Shown piece by piece: positions 19,837 through 29,267 of a stretch of 64,000 nt of DNA. The DNA is from Prochlorococcus sp. AG-402-O16. GTDB lineage: Bacteria; Cyanobacteriota; Cyanobacteriia; PCC-6307; Cyanobiaceae. The number at the start of each line of letters is the position of its first letter. Position 1 is the stretch's first letter. The stretch covers positions 1-64,000 of the forward strand of contig QCIY01000003.1 in the NCBI GenBank assembly GCA_003216415.1, in the 5' to 3' direction. The notes beneath the pieces are model-generated. The model was not told the DNA's origin. It worked only from the letters and a program-made list of their open reading frames with translations, and searched no databases. The position numbers were made by a program, and so were the translations under genes.

Positions 19837-22800
19837 ATGGGAGAGAGTATCAAAAGAATCGTTGGTCCATATCAAGATAGTTATTCCCCAAATGGAATAA
19901 TAGGTGAGAAAGATGCGTGTGGAGTTGGTTTCATAGCAAATATACAAGGAATAGAAAGTAACTGGATCCTTAAACAATCCCTTAAAGGTCTTAATTGCAT
20001 GGAGCATAGAGGAGGTTGTGGAGGAGATAGTGACTCAGGAGATGGAGCAGGCATTTTATGTTCAATTCCATGGCAATACTTAGATGAAGAAATAAATCTA
20101 AAAAATAAAGAAGATTTTGATAGAGGTTTAGGTATGGTTTTTATGCCGAATAAAAAAGAAAAAATTGAAGAATGTAAGTTAATTTGTGAAGAGGAAGCAG
20201 AAAAATTAAGAGTCAACAAAACCATCTGGAGAACAGTTCCTGTTAATAATGAAATCTTAGGTCCTTTAGCTAGAGCAAATGCCCCATTTATAAGTCAATG
20301 GATTTTATACATAAATAAAAAAAATAATCAGGATATTGAGAAGCTTTTATTCCAATTAAGAAAAAGAATTGAAAAAAAAATAAGAGAAACTTTTAAAAAC
20401 CATGTTGGGGATTGTGAATTCTATTTTGCCTCACTAAGTTCTCAAACAGTTGTATACAAGGGTATGGTTCGTTCGGAAATATTATCTGAGTTTTATCAAG
20501 ATCTAAAAGAAGAGAGTTTCAAGGTCTCATTTTCTGTTTATCATCGGAGGTTTAGTACAAATACACTTCCAAAATGGCCTTTATCTCAGCCCATGAGATT
20601 TTTAGGTCATAACGGCGAAATAAATACACTTTTAGGTAACATCAACTGGGCTAAAGCTTCAGAAACACATATAGATGATTTTTGGGGAGAGTTATCCAAT
20701 GAAATCAAGCCTATCGTAGATGTAAATAAAAGTGATTCATCAAATCTTGATGCAACCCTTGAAATTAATATTCGCTCAGGTCAACCAATAACTGATTCCT
20801 TATTAAAACTTGTTCCTGAAGCATTTAGAGATCAACCAGAACTTGAACAGAGGGAAGATATTAAATCATTTTATGAGTATTCTGCGAGCATACAAGAAGC
20901 TTGGGATGGACCTGCTCTCCTTGTATTCGCAGATGGGAATTTTGTAGGGGCTACGCTTGATAGAAATGGTCTAAGGCCAGCAAGATATTCAATAACAAAT
21001 GATGGCTTTGTAATAATGGGTTCTGAAACAGGAGTAGTAGATATTGAAGAGGAAAGAGTAGTGGAAAAAGGTAGATTAGGACCCGGACAAATGTTGGCAG
21101 TTGATTTTCATCAAAATAGAATCCTAAGAAATTGGGAGGTAAAATCAGAAGCAGCTCTAAGGCATGATTATAAAAATCTCTTAAATAATAGAACTATAAA
21201 AATTCAAAATAGTGAGTGGTTTAAAGACTGCAAACTAAAAGACCTTGAATTGTTACAACAACAAACTGCGTACGGTTTTTCAGCAGAAGATAATGATCTT
21301 ATCTTAGATTCTATGGCCTTATTATCTAAAGAGCCTACTTATTGCATGGGCGACGACATCCCATTAGCAGTACTTTCATCAAAGCCACATATTTTATATG
21401 ACTATTTCAAGCAAAGATTTGCCCAAGTTACAAATCCTCCTATTGACCCTCTTAGAGAAAAACTGGTAATGAGTTTAGAGATGCATCTTGGAGAAAGATG
21501 TACACCATTTGAGATTAAAGATCCTAAACCTTTTGTTCATTTACAAAGTCCAATTCTCAATGATGAAGAACTCATTTCTATTAAAAAATCAAAAATTAAA
21601 TCTCAAACAATTTCAAGTTTGTTTGATGTTGAGGAAGGTGTTCAAGGCTTAAAGAACCAATTGAAAGCAATTTGTGAACAGAGCGAGCTCGCTATAAAAG
21701 AAGGTTGCTCTTTAATTATTATTTCTGACAAGGGAATAAATCCTAAAAAGACTTTTATTCCTCCTTTACTTGCTGTTGGGGCAATTCATCATTATCTTCT
21801 AAAAAAAGAAATCAGGCTAAAAGCTTCTCTAATTATTGAAACAGGTCAATGTTGGAGCACACACCACTTGGCTTGTTTGATTGGATATGGTGCAAGCGCG
21901 GTTTGCCCTTGGTTGACCTTCGAAGCAGGTAGACACTGGTTAAAACATCCGAAAACACAAAAACTCATTGATAGCAAAAAAATAAATCCATTATCAATAA
22001 TTGATGTTCAAGAAAATATTAAAAAAGCTCTTGAAGACGGTTTAAGAAAAATTCTTTCAAAAATAGGCATCTCACTTTTGTCTAGTTACCATGGTGCACA
22101 AATTTTTGAAGCTGTAGGCCTCGGATCTGACTTAATAAAAATTGCTTTTGATGGTACAACAAGCCGCATCGCCGGCATAACATTAAAAGAATTAACTAAT
22201 GAAACACTTTCAATACATACGAAAGCCTATCCAGAGATCGATTTAAAGAAATTAGAATTTTTAGGATTTGTACAATTTAGAAATAATGGAGAATATCATT
22301 CCAATAACCCTGAGATGTCCAAAGTTTTACATTCAGCCGTAAAACAAGGTCCAGGATACGAACATTTTGAAACTTATAAAAAACTCATTAGTAATAGACC
22401 GACAACATCTCTAAGAGATTTACTAACAATTAATTCAAATAGAAAAAGCATTCCATTAGAAGAAGTTGAAAGTGTTGAATCAATTTGCAAAAGGTTCTGT
22501 ACTGGAGGAATGAGTTTGGGTGCATTGTCGAGAGAAGCACATGAAGTGTTAGCAGTTGCAATGAATAGAATTGGTGGAAAAAGTAATAGTGGAGAAGGTG
22601 GAGAAGATCCAGCTCGTTTTAATGTTTTAAATGATATTGATAAAAATACTCAATCAGCGACGTTGCCATTTATTAAAGGTCTAGAAAATGGAGACACCGC
22701 ATGCTCAGCTATTAAACAAATAGCATCAGGTAGATTTGGAGTTACCCCTGAATACCTAAGAAGTGGTAAACAACTCGAAATTAAAATGGCTCAAGGTGCA

Positions 22801-24411
22801 AAACCTGGAGAAGGGGGACAATTACCTGGACCAAAAGTTGATTCTTACATCGCAAAACTAAGAAATAGTAAACCTGGAGTAGCCCTAATATCACCTCCCC
22901 CGCATCATGACATTTATTCAATTGAAGATTTAGCCCAACTAATCCATGACTTACATCAAGTCCATCCAAAAGCGAAAGTAAGCGTTAAGCTTGTTTCTGA
23001 AATTGGTATAGGCACTATTGCTGCTGGAGTAAGCAAAGCTAATGCAGATGTAATTCAAATTTCAGGACATGACGGAGGTACAGGTGCTTCACCTCTAAGT
23101 TCTATTAAGCATGCAGGTTTACCTTGGGAATTAGGTGTTGCAGAGGTTCATAAATCTCTCTTAGAGAATAACTTACGTGAAAGAGTAATCTTGAGAACTG
23201 ATGGAGGTCTTAAAACAGGCTGGGATGTGATTATTGCAGCTTTACTAGGTGCTGAAGAATACGGATTCGGTTCAGTAGCGATGATTGCTGAAGGATGCAT
23301 AATGGCTCGGGTTTGTCATACAAACAAGTGTCCTGTTGGAGTTGCCACTCAAAAAGAAGAATTAAGAAAAAGATTTAAAGGTATTCCAGAAAATGTTGTC
23401 AATTTTTTCTTGTATATTGCTGAAGAAGTAAGACAGATAATGAGTAGTATCGGTGTTTCTAATATGGAAGAACTGATTGGAAATCAAGAATTTCTCTCTG
23501 CAAGAAATATCTGTCTTCCAAAAACTTCTAATATCGATCTTTCTTCTTTAGTAAATAATGAACACTCAACCACTGATAGATCATGGTTAAAACATTCAAA
23601 AAATGCTCATAATAATGGTTCTGTATTAGAAGACGAGTTTTTATCTGATACTGAATTTATAGATTCAATTAAAAATCACCAAAAATTAACCAAAGAAATT
23701 GAGATAAAAAATACAGATAGAAGTGTTTGTGCGAAAATATCAGGCGAAATCGCAGAACTTCATGGTAACACTGGCTTCAATGGAGAACTCAACTTAAATT
23801 TCAAAGGATATGCAGGACAAAGCTTTGGTGCCTTTTTATTGAAGGGAATGAATGTTCAATTAGTCGGAGAAGCTAATGATTATGTTTGTAAAGGAATGAA
23901 TGGAGGAATACTCACAATAATTCCACCAAAAATAGATAAAATCTCCTCCGAACAAGTCATCCTGGGAAATACTTGCCTTTATGGAGCAACAGGTGGGAAA
24001 TTATTTGCATTAGGAAAATCGGGAGAAAGGTTTGCAGTAAGAAATAGTGGTGCTACAGCAGTAACAGAGGGAGCAGGTGATCATTGTTGTGAATATATGA
24101 CTGGTGGGAAAGTAGTTATTCTAGGTTCCACAGGAAGGAATATTGGTGCGGGCATGACTGGTGGAATAGCTTTTATAATCGATGAGAATAATGATTTGAG
24201 TAATAAAGTTAATAAAGAAATAGTTAGCATTCATAAAATAGCTTCATCAAAGCAGGAAGATATCTTATTGGAAATTATTAGAGAATATCGAGCAAAAACA
24301 AATAGCTTGAAGGCTGCCAAAATAATTGAAAATTGGTCTTATTTCAAGAGTACTTTCAAATTAATAGTTCCCCCAAGCGAAGAAGATATGCTTGGCATAA
24401 AGAAAATGTAA
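19837..24411 (+). CDS. gltB: Ferredoxin-dependent glutamate synthase
   Basis: A 1524-residue Fd-GOGAT that makes two glutamates from glutamine and 2-oxoglutarate with photosynthetic electrons. A 27-residue propeptide precedes the nucleophile C28 in ACGVGFIAN of the class II amidotransferase domain. The central domain, the FMN barrel (GGMSLGALSREAHE, ISGHDGGTGASPLSS) and the [3Fe-4S] ligands in GCIMARVCHTNKCPVG (C-x5-C-x4-C) follow. The C-terminal beta-helix has repeated GxTGG/GxNGG turns. No small NADPH-type subunit gene is adjacent, which fits the ferredoxin form (also called gltS or glsF in cyanobacteria). A YciI-like gene starts directly after its stop. Confidence 0.97.
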   Translation: MGESIKRIVGPYQDSYSPNGIIGEKDACGVGFIANIQGIESNWILKQSLKGLNCMEHRGGCGGDSDSGDGAGILCSIPWQYLDEEINLKNKEDFDRGLGMVFMPNKKEKIEECKLICEEEAEKLRVNKTIWRTVPVNNEILGPLARANAPFISQWILYINKKNNQDIEKLLFQLRKRIEKKIRETFKNHVGDCEFYFASLSSQTVVYKGMVRSEILSEFYQDLKEESFKVSFSVYHRRFSTNTLPKWPLSQPMRFLGHNGEINTLLGNINWAKASETHIDDFWGELSNEIKPIVDVNKSDSSNLDATLEINIRSGQPITDSLLKLVPEAFRDQPELEQREDIKSFYEYSASIQEAWDGPALLVFADGNFVGATLDRNGLRPARYSITNDGFVIMGSETGVVDIEEERVVEKGRLGPGQMLAVDFHQNRILRNWEVKSEAALRHDYKNLLNNRTIKIQNSEWFKDCKLKDLELLQQQTAYGFSAEDNDLILDSMALLSKEPTYCMGDDIPLAVLSSKPHILYDYFKQRFAQVTNPPIDPLREKLVMSLEMHLGERCTPFEIKDPKPFVHLQSPILNDEELISIKKSKIKSQTISSLFDVEEGVQGLKNQLKAICEQSELAIKEGCSLIIISDKGINPKKTFIPPLLAVGAIHHYLLKKEIRLKASLIIETGQCWSTHHLACLIGYGASAVCPWLTFEAGRHWLKHPKTQKLIDSKKINPLSIIDVQENIKKALEDGLRKILSKIGISLLSSYHGAQIFEAVGLGSDLIKIAFDGTTSRIAGITLKELTNETLSIHTKAYPEIDLKKLEFLGFVQFRNNGEYHSNNPEMSKVLHSAVKQGPGYEHFETYKKLISNRPTTSLRDLLTINSNRKSIPLEEVESVESICKRFCTGGMSLGALSREAHEVLAVAMNRIGGKSNSGEGGEDPARFNVLNDIDKNTQSATLPFIKGLENGDTACSAIKQIASGRFGVTPEYLRSGKQLEIKMAQGAKPGEGGQLPGPKVDSYIAKLRNSKPGVALISPPPHHDIYSIEDLAQLIHDLHQVHPKAKVSVKLVSEIGIGTIAAGVSKANADVIQISGHDGGTGASPLSSIKHAGLPWELGVAEVHKSLLENNLRERVILRTDGGLKTGWDVIIAALLGAEEYGFGSVAMIAEGCIMARVCHTNKCPVGVATQKEELRKRFKGIPENVVNFFLYIAEEVRQIMSSIGVSNMEELIGNQEFLSARNICLPKTSNIDLSSLVNNEHSTTDRSWLKHSKNAHNNGSVLEDEFLSDTEFIDSIKNHQKLTKEIEIKNTDRSVCAKISGEIAELHGNTGFNGELNLNFKGYAGQSFGAFLLKGMNVQLVGEANDYVCKGMNGGILTIIPPKIDKISSEQVILGNTCLYGATGGKLFALGKSGERFAVRNSGATAVTEGAGDHCCEYMTGGKVVILGSTGRNIGAGMTGGIAFIIDENNDLSNKVNKEIVSIHKIASSKQEDILLEIIREYRAKTNSLKAAKIIENWSYFKSTFKLIVPPSEEDMLGIKKM

Positions 24412-24705
24412 ATGCCTTTCTTTGTAAAAACTGAAATTATAAAAAAAGAATACTTAATTAATAATGTTTTAAAACGCAAAATAATTAACGAACATATTGA
24501 TTGGATAAAAAAATTAAAAAAAGAGGGAATTAATATAAAAAGTGGTTTTTTGGTGGATGAGTTAAAGAGGCCAGGTGATGGCGGATTACTCTTTCTTGAG
24601 ATGAATAATTATAAAAATGCACTAAAAATAATTAAGAATGATCCAATGATTAAGAATGATCTAGTTGAATGGAAATTAAATGAGTGGGTAGATTCAAATA
24701 AATGA
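24412..24705 (+). CDS. YciI-like (YCII-related) small protein
   Basis: A 97-residue soluble protein whose ATG directly follows the gltB TAA with no spacer, so it is almost certainly cotranslated with it. The pattern of a short N-terminal strand (MPFFVKTEI), a lysine-rich helix with NEHIDWIKKL, a GINIKSGFLVDE turn, GDGGLLFLEM and a C-terminal ALKIIKNDPMI matches the dimeric alpha-beta YciI fold. The family has no agreed reaction. The tight link to glutamate synthase is the only clue to its role. Confidence 0.7.
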   Translation: MPFFVKTEIIKKEYLINNVLKRKIINEHIDWIKKLKKEGINIKSGFLVDELKRPGDGGLLFLEMNNYKNALKIIKNDPMIKNDLVEWKLNEWVDSNK

Positions 24706-24711
24706 TAATAA

Positions 24712-25605
24712 CTATCTTGGATACTTTTTCATAAGTTTTTGAATTTCTTCAGCATGGTAACTGCTACGAGTTAAGGGAGAACTAACTACTTGCATAAAGT
24801 CCAAATCTTTTTCCCCGAAAACTTTAAAATAATTAAATTTTGAGGGACTCACAAATCTTTGAACAGGTAAATGATTAGGGCCAGGAGATAAATATTGGCC
24901 AATAGTAACAATATCAACGAAATTACTTTTTAAATCCTTAAGTAGACTTAAAACCTCCTCATCTTTTTCCCCTAAACCAAGCATAAAGCCCGACTTTGTA
25001 TAAACTTTGGGAGAATAGTTTCTAGTTCTTTTAAGTAACTCAAGAGTTCTCTCATATTTACCCTGAGGTCTTACTTTTTTATATAGCGAAGACACAGTCT
25101 CAATATTGTGGTTTAAAACATTTGGATTGGAATCAAGAACTTTTTCAAGCGCTCTCCAGTTGCCACAAAGATCAGGTATTAAGAGCTCAATAGTAGTTTC
25201 AGGAGATTTTTTTCTTACTTGATAAACACATTCAAAAAATTGAGATGCACCACCATCATCAATATCGTCTCTATTAACTGAGGTGATTACAACATGTTTA
25301 AGCTTCATTCTGTAAACAGCTTCGGCTAAACGATATGGTTCTGTTGGATCTAATTCTCTTTTAGATCTATCAAAATCAATATCGCAATATGGACATGCCC
25401 TAGTACAGCCAGGTCCCATTATGAGGAAAGTGGCAGTTCCACTAGCAAAACATTCACCAATATTTGGACAACTTGCCTCTTGACATACAGTATTGAGATT
25501 TAAATCATTTAACAAATTTGCAGTATTCCCAATTCTCTCAACTTGCGGAGCTTTTACTCTTAACCAATCAGGTTTTGAAATTAAACTATTAGGATTATTA
25601 GTCAA
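24712..25605 (-). CDS. lipA: Lipoyl synthase
   Basis: A 297-residue radical SAM enzyme that inserts two sulfurs into octanoyl chains of carrier proteins. Both clusters are visible: the auxiliary cluster [12 protein letters not shown] (C-x4-C-x5-C) and the radical [11 protein letters not shown] (CxxxCxxC). The family RSSYHAEE motif with its serine ligand occurs near the C-terminus. The start is TTG at 25603-25605, giving [16 protein letters not shown]; no ATG is close. Cyanobacteria often have two LipA paralogs; this appears to be a canonical one. It converges on the YciI gene with a 6-bp gap. Confidence 0.96.
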   Translation of the reverse strand: MTNNPNSLISKPDWLRVKAPQVERIGNTANLLNDLNLNTVCQEASCPNIGECFASGTATFLIMGPGCTRACPYCDIDFDRSKRELDPTEPYRLAEAVYRMKLKHVVITSVNRDDIDDGGASQFFECVYQVRKKSPETTIELLIPDLCGNWRALEKVLDSNPNVLNHNIETVSSLYKKVRPQGKYERTLELLKRTRNYSPKVYTKSGFMLGLGEKDEEVLSLLKDLKSNFVDIVTIGQYLSPGPNHLPVQRFVSPSKFNYFKVFGEKDLDFMQVVSSPLTRSSYHAEEIQKLMKKYPR

Positions 25606-25949
25606 ATTAATTGTTTCTGGCCTGTAATCTTATTTTACTAAAAACAATTTGAATTAACTATTAATAATTTCAGAAATGAAGCCTATTCAATAGAAGTCAA
25701 AAATTAAATGAATTTAACTAGTCCTTCGATAATTTAAAAAATCCAAATACAAGTTACTGAATAAACAATATTTTTGTTCCATCAACTAAATTAAAAACAG
25801 AATTTAGAACGTTATTTTTAATACAGATATCAGAACATTTTAACAAAACATATTTTAAATAGATCACTCTATATATTTATATTTTTTTGTACTAAAAAGT
25901 GTTTTTTTATTAATTTATTGATACAGTAAAAAATATATGTAATAAAACA
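25606..25949. other. 344-bp AT-rich gap before the recombinase-like gene
   Basis: The gap between the divergent lipA and recombinase-like genes is unusually long for this genome. I see no ORF, tRNA or GC-rich hairpin. There are only small features: an AACAA-TATTT-TTGTT dyad near 25768 and a run of T around 25883-25890. If the recombinase-like protein binds its own promoter, the site should be here. Confidence 0.5.
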
Positions 25950-26573
25950 TTGACTTTTAAATTTAAAAGAAAACGTCTTTTACTATCTGAAAAAAATAAC
26001 AACTCTAAAGCAATAGGTTATGCTAGAGCTACTAATAATGAATATGAATATTTAGAAGAGCAAATAAAAATTTTAAAGGCAGAGGGTTGTAGTTTAGTTT
26101 TCTCTGAATTTATAAGTTTAGATGAAGAAATCAAACCCCAACTCAATAAAGCTATAAATTGCTTATCTAGAGGCGATCAATTAATAATAACTCAGCTTGA
26201 CCGAGCATTTAAAAATAAAAAAGAATGTTTAAGGACAATAAATAAACTTATTAATAAGGATATTAAATTGCGAACTTTGAATGGTTTTTTTGCGGCTAAT
26301 GAATCAAATAAAGCAAATTCTTCAATTTTTAAGATTTTATATGAATTAGATAATTTAGAAGACAAAAGTTTAGGTGAAAGAAAAAAAGAACAACTATTAC
26401 GCAGAAAATTATCTGGAAATAATCTGGGAGGAAGGCCCAAAATAAGTCCTTTAAAAGAATCTTTAGTAATCAGATTACGTAATGAGGGATATTCATATCG
26501 ATCAATCAGATCACAAACGGGGATTGCATTGTCAACAATAAGAAGAGTAATTTTGGAAGGAGAATTAACATAA
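25950..26573 (+). CDS. Serine-recombinase-like DNA-binding protein, degenerate active site
   Basis: A 207-residue protein with the resolvase/invertase layout: a catalytic-type N-terminal domain (about 20-115), a long E-helix (RKKEQLLRRKL), and a C-terminal HTH (GGRPKISPLKE to LSTIRRVI, about 155-203). Compared with Tn3/gamma-delta resolvase, YARVST reads YARATN, so the nucleophilic serine is threonine (T28). LDRLGR reads LDRAFK, so one arginine is lysine (K88), and the R45 region also has lysine. Strand exchange therefore seems unlikely, while DNA binding is retained. The start is TTG at 25950-25952; no ATG lies upstream in frame. A 70-codon gene follows after one base. No transposon ends are seen. 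Confidence 0.8.
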   Translation: MTFKFKRKRLLLSEKNNNSKAIGYARATNNEYEYLEEQIKILKAEGCSLVFSEFISLDEEIKPQLNKAINCLSRGDQLIITQLDRAFKNKKECLRTINKLINKDIKLRTLNGFFAANESNKANSSIFKILYELDNLEDKSLGERKKEQLLRRKLSGNNLGGRPKISPLKESLVIRLRNEGYSYRSIRSQTGIALSTIRRVILEGELT

Positions 26574-26574
26574 A

Positions 26575-26787
26575 ATGAGGAAGAAAGAAATTGAAAATTT
26601 AATTAAAGAAAATTTTAAAGATACAGCATTGCGGATTTATGAATTAGATAATGAAGATAGAAAAAGTTTGTTAGCAGAATATAGAGAATGGATTATGAAT
26701 GATTTAGATTCTGAAGAGGTAATGATGTTACCTTATGAAGCCTATACTGATAGATTAGATTCTAATTACTTAGACGATTTACTTTAG
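26575..26787 (+). CDS. Small acidic protein of unknown function
   Basis: A 70-residue protein not recognised by me. It starts at an ATG one base after the stop of the recombinase-like gene, so the two form a coupled pair. It is rich in acidic residues, especially after residue 20 (ELDNEDR, NDLDSEEV, DRLDSNYLDDLL), and predicted helical with no membrane segment. Its size, charge and position fit a partner or antagonist of the DNA-binding protein, but that is speculation. Its end overlaps the convergent beta-lactamase-like gene by 4 bp. Confidence 0.7.
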   Translation: MRKKEIENLIKENFKDTALRIYELDNEDRKSLLAEYREWIMNDLDSEEVMMLPYEAYTDRLDSNYLDDLL

Positions 26788-27692
26788 TTCTTAAAAGTAT
26801 ATTTCTTATTAAATTCATATACTTCTTTGGCTATTAATGGTAAGAAGGAAGTATCTTTAGAATATTTTTCTCCATTACAAAAAACAACTAATAAAGTATG
26901 TAGAGATTGATTAGTAGTCCACCAAGCTGAATCATGTCTAACTTCAGACATTAAGCCTGCTTTACTCCAAAGATTAATACTTTCTGGTAATCCTTCACCC
27001 AAAAAACCATCTATTTGATTAAGAGAATCGTTTTTAAGAAAAACTTTATTTAAATTTCTTTTTAAAAAACTTCGTAAATTTAAATCATTTTTTTGATAAT
27101 CAATATGAATCATAATTTCCTCTAAAACCCTTGCAGCTGAATCAGAATTCATAGCGTTTCTATTTTTATTATGATGTCCATAAAATTCTTTTTCACGACC
27201 AAATGGTCCATCATCCCAGGTCTTCTGACAGCAATTTATACCACTCAATTCCTCCCAATGTAAATCATGTAGCCAGTCGTTGATTATGCTTCTTTGATAT
27301 TTCCAATTTTCCCATAATTCGCCTTCAATACAAGGTCCACTTGTTGTTCCGGTAAGTAAATCAATTAAGAAGCTTGTTGCATTATTACTGGAAAAAGACA
27401 ACATTTTACTTACAGCATCAATAAGTTCATCTGATAATAATAAACTTCCTTTTTTTATCCAATAAAATGCAGCAAGGCCATAAACCAACTTGACTATGCT
27501 GGCAGGGTAAACCATTTTTTTATTATTAATACCAGTTCCAAAACCTTTAAATACAATTTTATTTTCACTTTTATAATTTATCCAAGTTATGGCAATATCT
27601 TCTCTTGAAAAATCTTTATTATGAGAACATACTCTCCCTAAAATATCATTTAAGGCTAGACCCATCTCTTTACTTAAATAGTAAAAGGACAT
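26784..27692 (-). CDS. Class A beta-lactamase-like serine hydrolase
   Basis: A 302-residue protein of the beta-lactamase/penicillin-binding superfamily. The nucleophile motif is ASIVK (S65-x-x-K68), the second motif is SNN (102-104, in place of SDN), and the KTG position reads KAG in LWSKAGLMSEVRHD. No signal peptide is visible, which is unusual for a peptidoglycan enzyme or a secreted lactamase, and suggests either a misjudged start or a cytoplasmic hydrolase. M10 (27665) is an alternative start. It is head to head with an NlpC/P60 gene, start codons 3 bp apart. A peptidoglycan-related role for the pair is plausible. Confidence 0.8.
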   Translation of the reverse strand: MSFYYLSKEMGLALNDILGRVCSHNKDFSREDIAITWINYKSENKIVFKGFGTGINNKKMVYPASIVKLVYGLAAFYWIKKGSLLLSDELIDAVSKMLSFSSNNATSFLIDLLTGTTSGPCIEGELWENWKYQRSIINDWLHDLHWEELSGINCCQKTWDDGPFGREKEFYGHHNKNRNAMNSDSAARVLEEIMIHIDYQKNDLNLRSFLKRNLNKVFLKNDSLNQIDGFLGEGLPESINLWSKAGLMSEVRHDSAWWTTNQSLHTLLVVFCNGEKYSKDTSFLPLIAKEVYEFNKKYTFKN

Positions 27693-27695
27693 TGT

Positions 27696-28454
27696 ATGGA
27701 AAATTATAAAAATCCTATGTCACTATTTAAACAAACTAATTTTTCAAAAACTATGTGGTGGAAATTAAAAGTTAATATTTCTGGATTTCAAAATGAAAAA
27801 GAAGATAAATTAGTGACTGAAATATTTCAAAACAGAATTTTTAGGCTAATTTATCCAAATATTTATCAACATAACCATAATTTTTCAAGAATTCTTATTC
27901 AGCTATACGAAGATGGTTACCTCTGTTGGATAAATTTAGATGGATTGATTATTGAGAAATACGAACTTAAAAAAACTGAGAGTTTTAAAAATGAACATTT
28001 CTTTATAAAAGATAAAATTAACTCAATTTTAAAGTGGATTAAGGATCAAGCTGAGTTAAATAATGAATACCTTTGGGGAGGTACATTAGGACCAAATTTT
28101 GATTGTTCTGGATTAATTCAGACTGCTTTTTTAAAGCATGACATTAATATACCTCGGGACTCTTTTCAAATAAAAAGTTTTTGTAAACACCTTTTTCATT
28201 ACAAAGAATCTTATGCGCCTCTTCAACCAGGAGATCTTTTATTTTTTGGAAATAAAGAAAAATGTGATCATATTGGAATATACAAAGGTGATGGGCTATA
28301 TTACCATTCCTCTGGAAAGGATTTTGGCAGAAATGGAATAGGATTAGATACCTTAAAAAATTCTAATGATAAAATCTCATTGCATTATAAATCCAAACTA
28401 ATTTCGGCAGGAAGAGTAGTAAGAAGTTATAGATGGGATAGAACAATACGTTAG
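27696..28454 (+). CDS. NlpC/P60 family cysteine peptidase
   Basis: A 252-residue protein. The N-terminal half (to about 110) looks like an SH3-type cell-wall-binding domain. The C40 catalytic domain has WGG...NFDCSGL with the nucleophile C137, then LQPGDLLFFG and the catalytic histidine in CDHIGIYKG (H192), with YYHSS after it. These enzymes cut D-Glu-diaminopimelate bonds in peptide stems. No signal peptide precedes the SH3-like region, as in many cyanobacterial members. M8 (27717) or M20 could be the true start, which would widen the 3-bp gap to the divergent gene. Confidence 0.88.
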   Translation: MENYKNPMSLFKQTNFSKTMWWKLKVNISGFQNEKEDKLVTEIFQNRIFRLIYPNIYQHNHNFSRILIQLYEDGYLCWINLDGLIIEKYELKKTESFKNEHFFIKDKINSILKWIKDQAELNNEYLWGGTLGPNFDCSGLIQTAFLKHDINIPRDSFQIKSFCKHLFHYKESYAPLQPGDLLFFGNKEKCDHIGIYKGDGLYYHSSGKDFGRNGIGLDTLKNSNDKISLHYKSKLISAGRVVRSYRWDRTIR

Positions 28455-28522
28455 CAAGAAAAGCTCACCGTTTAATTTAAAATTAAATATAAAAAATATT
28501 TCTTATTCTTTTTTTTTAGGAA

Positions 28523-29122
28523 TTAACCTGCAGTCCAAATATTTTTAATGATTGGCATAATGGTATCTAAGTGTAATGTCCCAACAAGTAGCCAAGCAAA
28601 AACAGCTCCGCCACAGCCACCTAGCCAAAATCCACTTGTGAAATCAGCCCAACCAGCTCTTGTAAATAAGTCCTTTGGTGGATTATTAACTGTCGCATCT
28701 GGAGGTTGAACATTAGGTGCTTTGCCAGGTGCATTATATAGCACTAAAAGTGCTGTCAAGATATGAACAGCTCCAATAGCGGCGAGAAGTCCAGCTGTTA
28801 AAGCAAATTCAGAATTTCTTAATGGGCCAGTCATAGTGAAAGGACCATATAGAAGATATCCAAAAGCTGCTCCAGTTTCTAAACCTCTAAAATTAGGAGA
28901 AATACCTTCTCTGTAAAAAGGCAAATTATTAATAAAGGCTTTTGTAAAATAGCCGCTATTAACTGGAGTAGCTAAATTACCAACAAATGGATCAGCAACT
29001 GTTTTTACTGCCCATTGTTCTGCAACACCAATATCATTTGGCTGAACAGAATTATCTATGTATTTCTCATCAAACTTAATTGAACTTGTTGATTCTGAGA
29101 ATGATTTTTGAAAGTCGCTCAT
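28523..29122 (-). CDS. psaL: Photosystem I subunit XI (PsaL)
   Basis: A 199-residue thylakoid membrane protein needed for PSI trimers. It contains [35 protein letters not shown] and [31 protein letters not shown], and ends with a third helix [14 protein letters not shown]. The N-terminus carries about 25 extra residues compared with freshwater forms. It lies 27 bp downstream of psaI on the same strand, forming a psaI-psaL unit. Confidence 0.98.
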   Translation of the reverse strand: MSDFQKSFSESTSSIKFDEKYIDNSVQPNDIGVAEQWAVKTVADPFVGNLATPVNSGYFTKAFINNLPFYREGISPNFRGLETGAAFGYLLYGPFTMTGPLRNSEFALTAGLLAAIGAVHILTALLVLYNAPGKAPNVQPPDATVNNPPKDLFTRAGWADFTSGFWLGGCGGAVFAWLLVGTLHLDTIMPIIKNIWTAG

Positions 29123-29149
29123 TTTTTTAATAGTTTAGTGTTTAATAAT

Positions 29150-29263
29150 TTATTCAGTTGCTGTAATAAATCTTCCAATCAATACGATAAAAACAGCAGG
29201 CATTGCTATACCAATTAATGGAACAAAAATTGAGGGAAGGAGACTTGGTAAATCAGATGGCAT
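29150..29263 (-). CDS. psaI: Photosystem I subunit VIII (PsaI)
   Basis: A 37-residue single-helix protein beginning MPSDLPSLLPSIFVPLIG and ending GRFITATE. The conserved LPSIFVPL-G-AMPA pattern and the position directly upstream of psaL identify it. The start ATG is at 29261-29263 and TAA at 29150-29152. PsaI stabilises PsaL in the trimer interface. An imperfect tandem decamer lies just upstream (29268-29287). Confidence 0.93.
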   Translation of the reverse strand: MPSDLPSLLPSIFVPLIGIAMPAVFIVLIGRFITATE

Positions 29264-29267
29264 AGTT

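Noticed and set aside
28455-28522. Terminator between the NlpC gene and psaL
   Set aside because: There is a T-run but only weak, purely AT stems; not convincing on either strand.
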